The notes below the pieces were generated by a model, which searched no databases, was not told the DNA's origin, and saw nothing but the letters and a program-made list of their open reading frames with translations. A stretch of DNA of 64,000 nt, from contig GG745340.1 of NCBI GenBank assembly GCA_000151295.1, forward strand, positions 434,593 through 498,592, in the 5' to 3' direction. The stretch is from Allomyces macrogynus ATCC 38327 (Eukaryota; Blastocladiomycota; Blastocladiomycetes; Blastocladiales; Blastocladiaceae). Each line of letters begins with the position of its first letter. Position 1 is the stretch's first letter. Below, piece after piece: positions 43,602-57,171 of the stretch. The translations under genes were made by a program, and so were the position numbers.

Positions 43602-45746
43602 TCACCTGCACCAGACGTCCATCAACTCGCTGAGTGAATCTTGGCCGCTCGCAACAGCGGCGCGGTCCTCCCTCGTCACCGTCACGACCGCAGCAACCGG
43701 CGGCCACCCGTCGCGCGCGCGTCCCGCACCCGGACGGACTTCCAACGTCACGGGCGCGCCCCACCCCACGATCCGGGCGTTCCGGCGCACGTACGCCGGC
43801 CTTGATACTCCACCTGCCCACGCGCACGCCTCGTCAAAGAGCGGCGTGACCGCCGGGTCGACATCCCCATCGTTTCCGGCGCGCAGAACAACGACCACCT
43901 TGGCGAGCCGTGGCACATCGTCAAACAAGTCCCTCGCCCAGGGCCGCGTGTTATCGAGCGTGGCGACCGCGCGCGACGGGACGAGCACGAGCGAGTCGAG
44001 TTTCGGGAACGCCGCGATACTGCGCGCAAGTGCGGTCCCCGCCACAACCGAATTTGCAGCGACGACGAGAGCGCGGGTGCTTTTGTACACGCGCATGGGC
44101 TCGGCGGTCGGGTCGATGGGGACATGGTCGAGTACGGCCAGCGGTGCCTTGGCTAGCACGACGCTCGAAATTGCGAGTAGCCACGGGCGCGCGCGTGGCG
44201 TGGGCGGTGCCCCGGTCCATTGCACACGTACGACGTCGAGCAAAGTCGACCGTCGTGACAGAAGAACGGCGAGCGGGTTGTCTCGGGAGGCGCGCCGCGT
44301 GTCGCAGGCATCGTTATTGAGCACGAGCGTGAGCCGCGTCGTCGCCAGGAACCAGTGTATCGGGGGGCAGTGCGTCGCAATTCGGGTGCCCAGGGTCATG
44401 GCCAGCGAGGGGCGAATTGGGGCAGCGAGGATCGCCGGTGGAATGTCGCCGTCGAGCCAGCCGGCGTTGACGGAGACGCCTGGGGCCTGATCGTTGACCC
44501 ACAGGTCGACGAGAAGCGTCAGGTCGCGGAGGTGCGGGAGCAGGGCCAGGGGCTGGACGACCTGAGCGCTGAGCTCTTCACACCGCAGAAAAACGCGCTC
44601 GAGGGTGCGTGCGGACGAGGAGGCGAGAATCGCGCAGAGCCGCTTGGCGTGCCGGTTGAGCTCGAGCGGGGCCACATCGAGGTGGAGCAAGGTGAGCGGC
44701 GGGCACGCGTACGTGACCAGGTTCGACAAAAACTCGACCGTGAATGAGACGGGGGGTAGGCTGCTAATCGGTCGGTCGTCAGTGTCGTGGGTGCACAAGG
44801 CCACGGACCGGAGTTGGGCCGCATGCTGCGCGAGCGAGTCGAGCACACGCGCGCGCTCGGGACCGAGAACGAGCGAGTTGAGCACATGGATCGAGAGCGA
44901 GCGCAGGTGCGGTGCGCGCCCAATCATGTCGACCTCGCCAGTCGACGGTGCAACAGTCGCCGGGACCGGGCCCACGAGCGACCATGGTCCATGAGCGCGT
45001 TGCTGGGCCACAGATGGCGGGAAAATTGAACTTGTCGGCGACGTGGGCGCGACGTCGGGTCTTGGTGGGCCGATAACTTGCCCGTCGAAGCGAATGCGCA
45101 CGATTTTCGGAAAAGCGATCGGCTTCGGTCTCGCTGGAGGCACAGCAACGAGCGCGACGCGAGCCTCCGTCACGAGTGGGGGCGCTTTCTCGGTGAGCGC
45201 CGGGCCCCACCAGTTCCACTGGACCGGCTCGGGCGTGTCGGGCGCGGGAGGTTGGCGGATGGCAGTGCCGATGGTAGTTGCCGCCAGGTTGGCATTGGCG
45301 GTGGTGCGGCAAACGCTCCAGAGCACCGAATGCGTGCGAGCGAGCGGGGATAGAGCGCGAACAAGCGCGCGCGCCGGGTCGACGCGGTGGGCCCACCGCA
45401 GGGCGTTTACGGGCACAAGGTGGTCGGCGTGGTCGGCGTTCCCGTTGCTGGCCGGCGATCCGGCCGGACAATCGGCATCGTCGGCAAAGAGAACTGGCAG
45501 GTGGTGCGGGTCGGTCTCGGCAGCGGGCGAGCGCGGCGGTAAAAGCCGATGGACAATGAGTAGGAGAATCTCGGGCGGGAGCGTGATGAGGGTGACTGCA
45601 GGTCGTGGGTCGGCCAGCTGGTCATGATGGCCCGCGTTGTGACTGGTCAATGACTGGCCCTTGGCATGGGCCGTTGGGGCAGCAGCAGGGTCGGCCGTGG
45701 GAATGCAGGCGGTTAGCATGGCAGGCGTGGTGCAGAGCGTCGCCAT
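43602..45746 (-). CDS. F-box-like protein, 714 aa
   Basis: Uninterrupted single-exon frame, ATG at 45746 and TGA at its end. After a 50-residue leader, VTLITLPPEILLLIVHRLLP matches the start of an F-box (LPxEIL..I...L). The rest contains scattered leucine-rich segments suggestive of degenerate LRRs: APHLRSLSIHVLNSLVL, HAAQLRSVALCTHD, LTLLHLDVAPLELN and LLPHLRDLTLLVDLW. Likely a substrate adaptor of an SCF-type ubiquitin ligase. It is not closely similar to the LRR pair at 2.3-8.6 kb. Convergent with the Zn2Cys6 gene, 242 bp apart. Confidence 0.65.
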   Translation of the reverse strand: MATLCTTPAMLTACIPTADPAAAPTAHAKGQSLTSHNAGHHDQLADPRPAVTLITLPPEILLLIVHRLLPPRSPAAETDPHHLPVLFADDADCPAGSPASNGNADHADHLVPVNALRWAHRVDPARALVRALSPLARTHSVLWSVCRTTANANLAATTIGTAIRQPPAPDTPEPVQWNWWGPALTEKAPPLVTEARVALVAVPPARPKPIAFPKIVRIRFDGQVIGPPRPDVAPTSPTSSIFPPSVAQQRAHGPWSLVGPVPATVAPSTGEVDMIGRAPHLRSLSIHVLNSLVLGPERARVLDSLAQHAAQLRSVALCTHDTDDRPISSLPPVSFTVEFLSNLVTYACPPLTLLHLDVAPLELNRHAKRLCAILASSSARTLERVFLRCEELSAQVVQPLALLPHLRDLTLLVDLWVNDQAPGVSVNAGWLDGDIPPAILAAPIRPSLAMTLGTRIATHCPPIHWFLATTRLTLVLNNDACDTRRASRDNPLAVLLSRRSTLLDVVRVQWTGAPPTPRARPWLLAISSVVLAKAPLAVLDHVPIDPTAEPMRVYKSTRALVVAANSVVAGTALARSIAAFPKLDSLVLVPSRAVATLDNTRPWARDLFDDVPRLAKVVVVLRAGNDGDVDPAVTPLFDEACAWAGGVSRPAYVRRNARIVGWGAPVTLEVRPGAGRARDGWPPVAAVVTVTREDRAAVASGQDSLSELMDVWCR

Positions 45747-46310
45747 ATGCGCTGGCGAGCTTGCCGTCGTTGCGCGTCGGGTGCAGTCGAGCGCGATGAC
45801 TGGGGCCCGACTGTGGTTCGGTTGCAGCCAGAGTCGAACCTGGGCCCGCCGCCATTGCGAAACGTGACCGCGTCAGGTTGTCATCGCCTTATGCTTACGT
45901 GGTCAGCTTGTAATGGATGACGCGGGTTTGCGGGAAGGGACCGCCCGAAAGATTCCGGCCCTGGTGCAGGCGCCTGCAAGCAGCAAGTGGTCAATCCGGG
46001 CAAAACCCAAGGAAACTGTGCAATTTTGCATCCAGGAAAACCACATGGAAATGGCGCCATGCGGGCCCACGCAGCGAGAACACTGTGAGCGTGTCACGCT
46101 GCTTGACTCGGCCGCCTGGCGTGGACATCACATAATTTTGTCGTTCTGATCAGGCGCCTCCTCCATCTGGCAGCCCTGTCGTTGCCGCGCCCTTTGCCCG
46201 CGTGCTCGCACTCCTCCACGCTATAAATTCTCGGGCCCGCCGCCACCACCCCTTTTTCTTCTGTCCTCTTTGCACTCTTCGACTCGCCCAGAAGACCGCC
46301 CACTACCACC
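45747..46310. other. Divergent intergenic region
   Basis: Between the F-box-like gene (-) and PDX1 (+). A B-box-like ggttcgactct occurs on the minus strand at about 45833-45843, but no tRNA could be folded around it. The PDX1 TATA box is annotated separately. Confidence 0.4.
46221..46228 (+). promoter_or_regulatory. TATA box of PDX1
   Basis: ctataaat, 90 bp upstream of the PDX1 ATG and followed by a CT-rich leader (tttttcttctgtcctctttg region). A good fit to a core promoter of a well-expressed gene. Confidence 0.6.
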
Positions 46311-47398
46311 ATGCCGTTCAACACGCCCGCCAACCTGACCGCGCACGACGACGCTGCCGCCGAGCAGAAGCGCGCACAGGAGTTCACGCTCAAGGCCGGT
46401 CTCGCCCAGAACCTCAAGGGCGGCGTCATCATGGACGTTATCAACGCCGAGCAGGCGCGCATCGCCGAGGAGGCCGGTGCCGTTGCCGTCATGGCGCTCG
46501 AGCGCGTGCCCGCTGACATTCGCAAGGATGGTGCGTGAACTTGTGCCAAGCGACCCGAATCTGCTCGGGTTCAAGCTGGAGCTCGAGCTCTTGCGCGAGG
46601 TTGCAAGCTCGACTTTGCGAGAACCGAACGGGGACTGACGGTCGCGGTCCTTCCATTCTTCTCTCTCGTGCATAAATAGGCGGCGTTGCTCGCATGTCGG
46701 ACCCCAAGATGATCAAGGAGATCCAGGCCGCCGTGACGATCCCCGTCATGGCCAAGGTCCGCATCGGCCACCCGGTCGAGGCGCAGATTCTGCAGCACAT
46801 TGGCATCGACTACATTGACGAGTCGGAGGTGCTCACGCCCGCCGACGACGTGCACCACATTGACAAGCACGCGTTCAAGGTGCCGTACGTCTGTGGCTGC
46901 CGCAACCTCGGCGAGGCCCTGCGTCGCATCAACGAGGGTGCCGCCATGATCCGCACCAAGGGCGAGGCCGGTACCGGCAATGTTGTCGAGGCCGTGCGCC
47001 ACGCTCGCCAGCTCTTCCAGGACATTCGCCGCGCGCAGACGATGACGCCCGACGAGCTGTACAACTTTGCCAAGGAGATTGGCGCGCCCTACGACCTGCT
47101 CAAGCAGACGGCCAAGCTCGGTCGCCTCCCCGTCGTGACCTTCTCGGCCGGCGGCGTCGCGACGCCCGCTGATGCTGCGCTCATGATGCAGCTCGGTATG
47201 GACGGTGTTTTCGTTGGCAGTGGAATTTTTAAGTCGGGCGACCCCATGAAGCGCGCCAAGGCGATCGTGCAGGCGGTCACGCACTTCAACGACCCCAAGG
47301 TGCTCGCCGAGGTGTCGGAGGACCTGGGCGAGGCCATGGTCGGCATCAACATTGACACGCTGCCCGAGAGCCAGAAGTTCGCCAAGCGCGGCTGGTAA
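46311..47398 (+). CDS. PDX1: Pyridoxal 5'-phosphate synthase subunit PDX1/SNZ, 312 aa
   Basis: Builds pyridoxal phosphate from ribose 5-phosphate, glyceraldehyde 3-phosphate and ammonia supplied by the glutaminase PDX2/SNO; forms a dodecamer of (beta/alpha)8 barrels in the cytosol. Exons 46311-46530 and 46680-47398, with a 149-nt intron in the Gly-Gly pair of [14 protein letters not shown]. Strongly conserved throughout: [20 protein letters not shown] (catalytic Asp region), [22 protein letters not shown] (Schiff-base Lys), [23 protein letters not shown] (second Lys, phosphate-binding) and [19 protein letters not shown] followed by [14 protein letters not shown]. Length and termini are typical of fungal members. 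No PDX2 in the window. Codon use is strongly C-ending, as in actin. Confidence 0.96.
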
Positions 47399-49389
47399 GA
47401 GCAGTTCATCGATCGTGATTGAGGTGTGGACGGGGGGCCGTGGCAACTTTGGTCGGCCCCGTGTCGTGGTTCGGTATTCTGGCGTGTGCTCGCTTCCCGT
47501 TTTCCGTTGCAGTTATTTTGATTGGTTTCGTTGAGTTCGTTGGTCGGTCGGATCGGTCGGTTGGCACGTTTCGCGTGCAGTGGGAGGAGGCCCTTTGTAT
47601 AGTATGCTCTCGCTCTCCCTCAATGATAGGCATTACTCGCTTGCAATTTCGATGGTCCGTTGCGCGACCGTTTGGACGGCGCGAATGGAAAGCAGCGAGA
47701 AATGGCCGCGCTTCCATACGGAAGGGTCTTGTTGACGCGAAGGTCCAACAGCAACACATACGAGCCAGAATGTGACCAGGATCGAATGGATAGAGCTGTC
47801 TTATGTCAGTTCGGTTCCAGTATTGTCGAACTGCAGCTGACCGCTGACAGCCTGGTCTGGTAGTGGACGAGTGGCAAATGTCTGCTTTGGTGCGACCAAA
47901 TGCGATGATGCCTGTGCCAGCCATACATTCCACACAATGCATGCAATTTTGTCACTTCAACAGCCATCATAGCTTGGTTACCCCAGCCAGTTCCGCTCCT
48001 TGCATCCTCTTCTCGCCTTCACCTTGTCCATCAACAACACAGGTGAGCCGTGGCAAAGCTGCTAGTCGACTTGGACCACAACTTCTGGCGCATAACGGCC
48101 ACTCAAGAGCATGGCGACTCCCTCCATTAGCATTATATGTGCACAGATATTGAACAAGGACATTTGACGTTCACAACAACCTTGAGATGCAACATCAGCA
48201 AGCCCAACATAATCGAACAGCGACACATGACAGGAGATGTCCATGATGTTACTCTGACCAGCTTGTGTCATGGTTGGGTGCTGAGATTGGTCACATTGGA
48301 CTTGAGTGTGCTTGCAGGGTGAAACCGCTTATTGGAAGACTGTGACCAGCCAGATCGTAGTAGAACCTGTTGTGCATGTTCTGCTCCACAACAAATACGA
48401 TTTGGCTCATGCAGTGATATTTGTGGCCATAGCTGTTGGCATGAGCATTAGCACTGCCCAGAGCCAGCTGTCAAGCACAACAAGTCATCAATGTTCTGGT
48501 CTGGAAAGACTTCCAAGTTGGCAACAGGATAGCGTAGCTCGGGTTCAGCATTTGCCCGCTTCCTGTTTCCCTTGACAGCAATTCGGGTTGAATTTGTTGG
48601 TTAGTTGACATGCTTGTCTGTAGTGGGAATGCCCTGGCAGATATCATCAGATGTTTGTGTTAAAGATTGACCATGATTGTGCAGGCGATCATGACTCATG
48701 CGGGCACAGCATGGCAGAAATGCTCAACATTGGTTGAGTGTGGTCAAAGTCGAGTCTTGTTCACAATCAGGGCGCGAGGAGAGCAGCAACAGACAAGTGA
48801 TACTTGCAATATCTGAATCATGCCTAACTATCTCAACCAAAGCACAGGCGGGCGGAGAAGAGTGAAGACGCCAAATAATAAACGTCGATCAAGTATCTTT
48901 GAATTTCGTGGCATGGTCCGGATAAGATGGGGCTACAGTGTTGACCAGCCAAGAGTTGAGTGTGCAGGAAAGCATTCTGGAGAGGTCAAGACTCTGGGCT
49001 TTGGTGGCACAGATCACTCGTCCTCAAGATATTTGTTGATGCTGTGCACTCATTGCATTTCTATTCCACATCGCTTGCAATGGATGGAGTTGGTGCAGTG
49101 CACCACACCCACTTCTACATGGTTGACAAGCATGTGCATTACAGCTGGACCAGGGGGATCAATCAGGCAGGGCTGAATCTATGGGCGGCATGGACAGGAC
49201 AACAGCATCAATTGTCGGTGGAGAGAAGAAGCAAAACCATGGAGAGGAATGATGGCTTGATTGTAATGAATAATTTTGACTTGCTCAAGCGAAATGGCAA
49301 CAACATTGAACTAAGTGGCACTCCACTGTTCATGCTCACGCCAATTCGCCTCCATTGTCAAACTGACCCGCATCAGTCAACCGCCTCCC
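47399..49389. other. 2-kb gene-poor, less GC-rich interval
   Basis: Composition is near balanced, unlike the GC-rich genic DNA around it. Frames up to 166 codons exist on the plus strand (48960-49460) without recognisable motifs. Tracts such as cagccagatcgtag and repeated ttgaccagcc/gaccagc words occur, but no terminal repeats or transposase motifs were found. It could be old mobile-element debris. Confidence 0.4.
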
Positions 49390-50376
49390 TCATGCAACAA
49401 TCAACCCGTGCAAGTATTGTGAAACCTTTGATCCATGACAACACAATCCGACCAACTTGAGCGTGTGCCATGGCTGTGCAAGCACCCAATCTGCCAACGT
49501 TTCAGCCGTCATCCCATGCCCCTGAAAGTCCAGTGCGAGCGCGTGCACAGTCTCAACAGGAAGTGAGTGACTGACTGACACTAATGCACACGCGTCCATC
49601 TGGAACTTGCACACTCAAACACTTGCAGTTGTGGGACACGAACACACAATATTGCGCCCCATGCCAATCCACTGCAGTCACCAGCTTCGTGTGCAAAAAC
49701 GAGCGTGGGCTTGCGAACACGCGGGTGGAGAAGACGCGCCATGGGTGGGACGAGTTCAAGGTCAGCACTGCATATCCCAAACAGGCAAAGCAAAGTGAGA
49801 TGTGGCATGAGTCGCACTGCGAGCTGGTTAACAACTGACGCCGTGGTATGACGCGCGAGCTGCAAAGAAATGATCGTGGGTGGGAACTGGGAGACGATAC
49901 GAATCGCGACAGCTTCACTCACAAGGGGAGCGAGATGGAGGACTTCCACGCATGAGGGAACAGTCAAGTCAGAAGTGACAGGAACGATTCGCCCGATACG
50001 CTGGGTCAAGTTGAGCTTGAGCGTCGTCAACGTCGCGGGAATGCCCACGAGAACTGGGCGGAACGAGCTCAGTTCATACTTTTCTGAACGGAGGGCATAG
50101 CCCGTCAGGACGAACGTGGAAGAACGTCAGCTCGGTTGGAAACTGCGCGAGCACTCGTGCAAAAGCAACCACTTCCATCGGATCAATCGGCGCAATAAGG
50201 TCCCCCAAGTAGTACGCAAACCAGCTCAGGAGCGGTGCGCGGATCAAGGTGAGAAGTGACTTTGGCCGTGTCGGATCCATCGCTTTTGCACGACTGGTGG
50301 ACGGGCTGCAGGTTGTTACGAATCGACGCGTCGGTGGCAGATTACGTTCCAAATCGAAAGCGTCGTTGCGTTGCAC
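49390..50376 (-). pseudogene. LRR/F-box-like remnant
   Basis: Three minus-strand frames follow one another: 50376-50074 (with FVTTCSPSTSRAKAMDPTRP and AFARVLAQFPTELTFFHVRP), 50048-49581 (GIPATLTTLKLNLTQRIGRI, PPTIISLQLARHT, PHLTLLCLFGI) and 49614-49390 (AQPWHTLKLVGLCCHG). The style, P-x-T-L-x-x-L-x-L-x segments, is that of the LRR proteins elsewhere in the window, but no single frame or clear splice set joins them. A TGA lies between the first two in the frame that would continue the second. Probably a decayed family member; a multi-exon gene is not excluded. Confidence 0.45.
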
Positions 50377-50664
50377 TTGCGTTGTAGAAGTGGTGGAGGA
50401 TGGCGAGGGAGGAAGGATGCTAAAGTTGGGGGCGTGGGCGTAGTGCGGCCTTCACGCGACGGTCTGTTACCAGTTGCCAGTTCTGTTGTGACTTCGGCTG
50501 GTTTGTCCAACAACTGCATCTCGTTGACCAGTACTTCCATCACAACCGAGGCCAACTGCGCTCCATCTCCCTGCAATCCGCGCGGGGCGCCGACCCTCGT
50601 TCAATTGACGTCCAGGACGCGCCGGAACCTGGAGTGAACACGACCACGCGCCAGTTCAGCAGCA

Positions 50665-53182
50665 ATGAGCAGCCCAACAGCGGCAGCCAGCTCGCCGCGA
50701 TCGCCGGCTGCAGCCACTCTCACGCCAGCAACCATGTCGCCGACCACGCTACCAGGCTCTCCGCGCGTGTCGGTCCTCGATTTGCGCGGACCAGCATCTG
50801 CCGACACGGACCATGCGCTCCGCGCGCGCCAATTTCTCAACAACGACGTCTGGGACCTCGACCATGTCGCCATGGCCGCGCCGCGTCTACGTGCCGAGCT
50901 GGACCAGATTCGCTCCAAAGTACGGTGTCCGTGCGACGCTGTTCCGACCGCGAATGGTGGTTTTGACCGCGGGGATTTGTAGCGACAGCACGACGCGCCC
51001 GCGCAAGCTGCCTTTTTCAAGACGGCGCTCGGAGCGTGCCGGCAGGGACTCGACCAGCTCGACACGTTTGCGCGAAAGGGTAAGACGATTGCCGACCAGC
51101 TTGCGACGACCAAGCCGACCGCGGCTGTGCATGTGCGGCTCTGCGACATGAACGTTCGGCTTGCGCAGATCGATGCTGCGGAGCAGTACTGCCGCGCGCT
51201 GCACGCCATGATGACGCTCCAGTATGTCATTTCCCCGTGTTTGTGCACCGATTTGCTTGTCGCGGTGGCAAGCTGACGCTCGGTGCCAACTAGGACCGCT
51301 CCGCTCTCCATGGCGTCGTGGCAAAAGCTGAGGGAGCTACGCGCGCAAGTCGACCAACTCCCGCCGTCGTCAATCCAGGGTGTGGTGCATACCGCGTGCG
51401 ACGCCTTGTCGGCCAAGCTGGTCGCAGGCTTGCGCGAGACGCTCGTGACGAAGCTCACGGACCTCGGGTGGCCTGGCAAGCCCATTGAAAATGACACGAC
51501 CACGGCCACTGTCCAAACCGTTCTCGTAACGTTCAGCGATATGTCCTCGATGTACGCTATCTGCTTTCTCCTGCTCCCATTCCGGCAAGACCACTTACGG
51601 AATCCTTCTTTTCCTTAACAGATCGCCCACCGACGCCGTCGCCGGGATCATGTCCCTCGTCTCGCCACGCTTCTACTACCACTTTTCCGGCGCGCGCCCG
51701 ACCAACCAGCTGCAGCACCCGGACTGGTACCTCGGCTACCTGCGTCACTTCCTCTCCACCCACCAAGCCTTTTACGTGCGTCTGGCGGCGGGCAACGACG
51801 CCGCACTCGAAGCGCTCGTCTCGGCTGTGGCGCACCTGGCCGAATCCAAGCTCACGCACGACGTGCCGACCTTGGCCGCACACCACCCGGCATTGCTGTG
51901 CCGCACGCTCACGCAGGTCGCGCAGTTTGCCGCTGACGTGCGTGCACGGTACGGGTTCCCGGCGCAGGGTTTGGCGCTGTCGGCGACCGTGCAGGAGACG
52001 GTGGTCGCGAGTGTGGCCGAGTACGTGGTCGCGGCGGTGCGCGAGGTGCGCGCGGCGGCGGATGCGGCGCAGTTGGTGCATGAAGAGGATGTGGATGTGG
52101 ACGAGCAAAAGCGCACGCGGTTTGGGCACCGGATCGAGCAGTATTTGGCGCTCGTCGAAGGTACGTTTGCACATGCGCGGTTTGTCGGGTGGATTGGCAC
52201 TAACGTGGGGCTGTTGATGCTGTAGCCGTGCCGGTCCACTTGGACACGCAGTTTGCTCGCCGATTCATAGACCGAGTCATTGTCAAAGCGCTACACGTGG
52301 CGGCCGACGAGCTCGACGAGTGGTTCGAGGTCGAGCGCGACGTGGCCGTGCGAGTGCGCGTCACCAGCACCATGGCGCACCTGGCGAGCCATGCGCAGAC
52401 GCTGATTCACTCGCTCGAGGTACCAAGCTCCAGCGTGGCTTTTAGTTCCTATATCGCCCCACTCACACTGAATCCCGTCACCGCAGGACCCACCCGAATC
52501 GCTCACCGAAGCCGCATCGCGGCTCGACTCGCAATTCCGCGCTGCCCTCGACGCTCTCGCCGGGACCCTCGCCGCGCACCTCGACCGCGCCGTGACCTCG
52601 GTCCTGCGCGCATCCAGTCCCGTCCCTGGCGGCCTCGGCTCTGCCACCTCCACTCCCACCTCCATTTCCATCGCCACCGCCCTCTCCTCTCCTTTACACG
52701 CCGCACAGACCAACTCCCCCGCGCCCGTCTACCGGCGCCTGTTCCTGAAACTCGAGCGGCGAATCGACCTCCTCGCGACCGGCGCCATTGCACGCGCGAA
52801 CGCGCCGCGCGCGGCGATTCACGCGGCGATTCGCGCCGTGCACGCGTCCGTCGCTGCCGCGGCGCCGGTCGCGGTGCGGGTGGACGATCTTCTCCCGGCG
52901 TGGACGCAGGTGGACCGGCTGGTCGCGGTCCCGCCGGACGCGACGCGGCGGTTGTTGAGGGCCGTGCGCGAGGCCGCGGGTGGGACCGGGCGGCACGGAC
53001 TCGGCGCGTGGTTTGGGGCCGAGGTGCGAGAGGGGGCAACAGCGACGGCCGCGGCGTGGCGCGAACGCGCGGTGGAGCTGAGGGTCGCGGACTTGCCTGC
53101 CGATGAGGTTGTCGCGGTGCTTGCGCAGCTGGTACGGATGGATGAGGGCGCCGCCGCGGACGGCCAGGTCGAGGACGGGTAA
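50665..53182 (+). CDS. RINT1: RINT1/Tip20-family vesicle tethering protein, 726 aa
   Basis: Subunit of the NRZ/Dsl1 complex that tethers Golgi-derived COPI vesicles at the ER. Six exons: 50665-50919, 50983-51221, 51294-51551, 51622-52160, 52226-52419, 52487-53182; the sum is exactly 727 codons. The N-terminal part is helical (RQGLDQLDTFARKGKTIADQ). It is followed by the family landmark FYYHFSGARPTNQLQHPDWY, equivalent to the RYHF..xRQTN.L.KPEW motif of RINT1. Downstream segments such as LAAHHPALLCRTLTQVAQFA and RARYGFPAQG match the CHLVDEVLLFE...HGYP region. The C-terminal part is alanine-rich and helical (LADLPADEVV-like). Shorter than human RINT1 (792 aa), similar to Tip20 (701 aa). Confidence 0.85.
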
Positions 53183-54021
53183 GTGTCGTCGTCGTGACAA
53201 GAAGGTGCGCGGATGGCAAAGTGTTCTCGACCCTGTCGTGACAGGATCGGAGAGGATGGGAGACGTGTTGAGCAAAGGTGGATAATCATAAAGAGAGAGG
53301 TAACAGCTGCAAGTGAGCCGGGAGATGAGAACGATTTCGACAACGGGACCTTCATGCACGCGCAGAACGCGTGGTGGGCGAGAGGAGTGACGGGTGGCGT
53401 CTCGTGCAGCCAAGTCGCACCAACTCGCACGCGTCGCGTCGTTGCGTCGCCACGCTGGTCGAGCTGCGCGCTGCGCGTCCCTTGGCACCGATCCTTGGCC
53501 GAGCTTGGCCCTTGGCACCACCACATTTTGGTGGTGACGAGGCGGGGCCGCGATGGAGCGCGGCCCGTGCGGGGGTGGTTGGTGGTGCGGTGCGGCGGAG
53601 GGCCAAGACGGCGGCGAGAGCACCGCACACTGAAAAGAAATCAATTTGCGAATGATCTGGACCAAAAGTGGGGGGGGGGGGGGGGGCAAACAGGGCTCAG
53701 GGGCGGCCGCGGGGACTCGTTGCCGTGGACAGCGGAGCGCGTGCATCGACGGGGCGAGTAACTCGGGAAACAAGAGGCAGGGGGCCAAGACGTAGACGTG
53801 GATATGGGCGTGCGCGCAACGAGGCAAGGCAAGACGGCCGGGCGCAGGCCAGGCCAGCGGCCACAAGCTTCAGCGTCAGCGCGCGGCTCATAAAAGCGCG
53901 ATCCCTCCACCGCGCCTTGCCCGCCGACCTCTTCACTTGCGCACCCCTCGCGAGCGCTCTCTCTCCCTGATAGCCGCTCCTCCCGCCGCTCTCCCCCCCA
54001 ACCCACCACCACTCTCTCACC
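53183..54021. other. Intergenic, actin upstream region
   Basis: Includes a 17-nt poly-G run at 53670-53686, a TATA element (annotated separately) and a CT-rich leader just before the actin ATG (ctctctctccctgatag region). No other gene supported. Confidence 0.45.
53889..53896 (+). promoter_or_regulatory. TATA box of actin
   Basis: cataaaag in GC-rich DNA, 126 bp before the actin ATG, followed by a pyrimidine-rich leader. Typical of highly expressed fungal genes. Confidence 0.55.
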
Positions 54022-56094
<2,073 letters not shown>

Positions 56095-57171
56095 GGTGCT
56101 CGGCGTCTCGGCGTCGCGTGCCGAGGGCGTGTCCCGCGTTGCAGGGTCGATTTGGTTGGGGGTCGCGTCGTTTGTCGTGGACGCTGTTCGTTGCCGTCGG
56201 TTTGGCGTTTGGTTGGCTTGTTCGTTCGTTCTTCTTCATACCATGGCCCGGGTCGTCCGCGGTCATATTATTTTGCCGTTCTCTGCTCGCCTTCCAATGC
56301 TCTCCTCCGGTTTGGTTTGACGCGCGGTGCTCGCGGCGGCGGCGGGCCCTCGGGTCGTCGTCTTTGAAGTTCCCTTATTTGATCTCTTCCGTTGTCGTTT
56401 CGCGTCGCGCTTCCCTTATTTCCGATACAAAGGTGCTTCACTGAAATTTCTGTTGCGGTTTGGTCTGGTTGCGTGTTGCGACCTTTGAGCGTGAGGTCTC
56501 TTCACTTGGTGCTTCTCTACGCCCATTCATGCTCGGGTGCCCGGCTTGGCGAAAACGAACGGGTGCCCGCTGCGTGCTGCCTGAGACGTCTTGGAGAAGT
56601 GTCGCCGTAATGGTCTGCCTTGAGTCCTTGGTCGATATATCTGGCCGGCCACGCAAGGCGACCATGGTCGCGCGGCAAGTGGGTGCGGTCTTATATCGCG
56701 TGGCCGCGCGCAAAGCAATCGATTTGCCGGGAAATGATCGATATGGCCAAGCGCAGGACAGGATGCGACTTGTTTGTGTTGGTCGAAGTGACGGTGCACG
56801 CGCGAGCCACTGTGCGCTCGACATGGCGCATGGCTGGGCAGCACAGGAGGAGCACGGTAGGCGGTGGAGAAAGTGGACAACAGCGTCGCGGATGCGCTCG
56901 GCCGCGTTTGCAGCAACCTAGGCCGGCGCGAGCGACAGGATGGTGGTTGCTGGTCGGGTTCAGAAGCACAACCTGAACAAAGCAACCAAGAAATGGACAA
57001 CAATCACACCCATTGTTATGAAAAACAAGAGCAAAGTAAAGAACCAAAATACCAAAAGCGGCGCAAGGGTATATCGGGCAAAAAGAAACGCAAAAAGGGG
57101 AGCCGATCAATCTACTTCTGGCCCAATCGCGTCGCGCAAACACCCTCCTGGCTCAAACGGCAAGACCGTAT
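56095..57171. other. Convergent intergenic region
   Basis: 3' flank of actin (T-rich, about 56200-56450) and of the second AVT-like gene. No supportable gene in between. Confidence 0.4.

Noticed and set aside
45825..45910. tRNA gene suggested by a B-box-like ggttcgactct on the minus strand
   Set aside because: The T-stem has mismatches, no A-box or matching acceptor strand was found within 100 bp, and no anticodon arm could be folded.
48960..49460. 166-codon plus-strand frame in the gene-poor region as a transposon gene
   Set aside because: No transposase or reverse-transcriptase motif, no terminal repeats, no convincing start.
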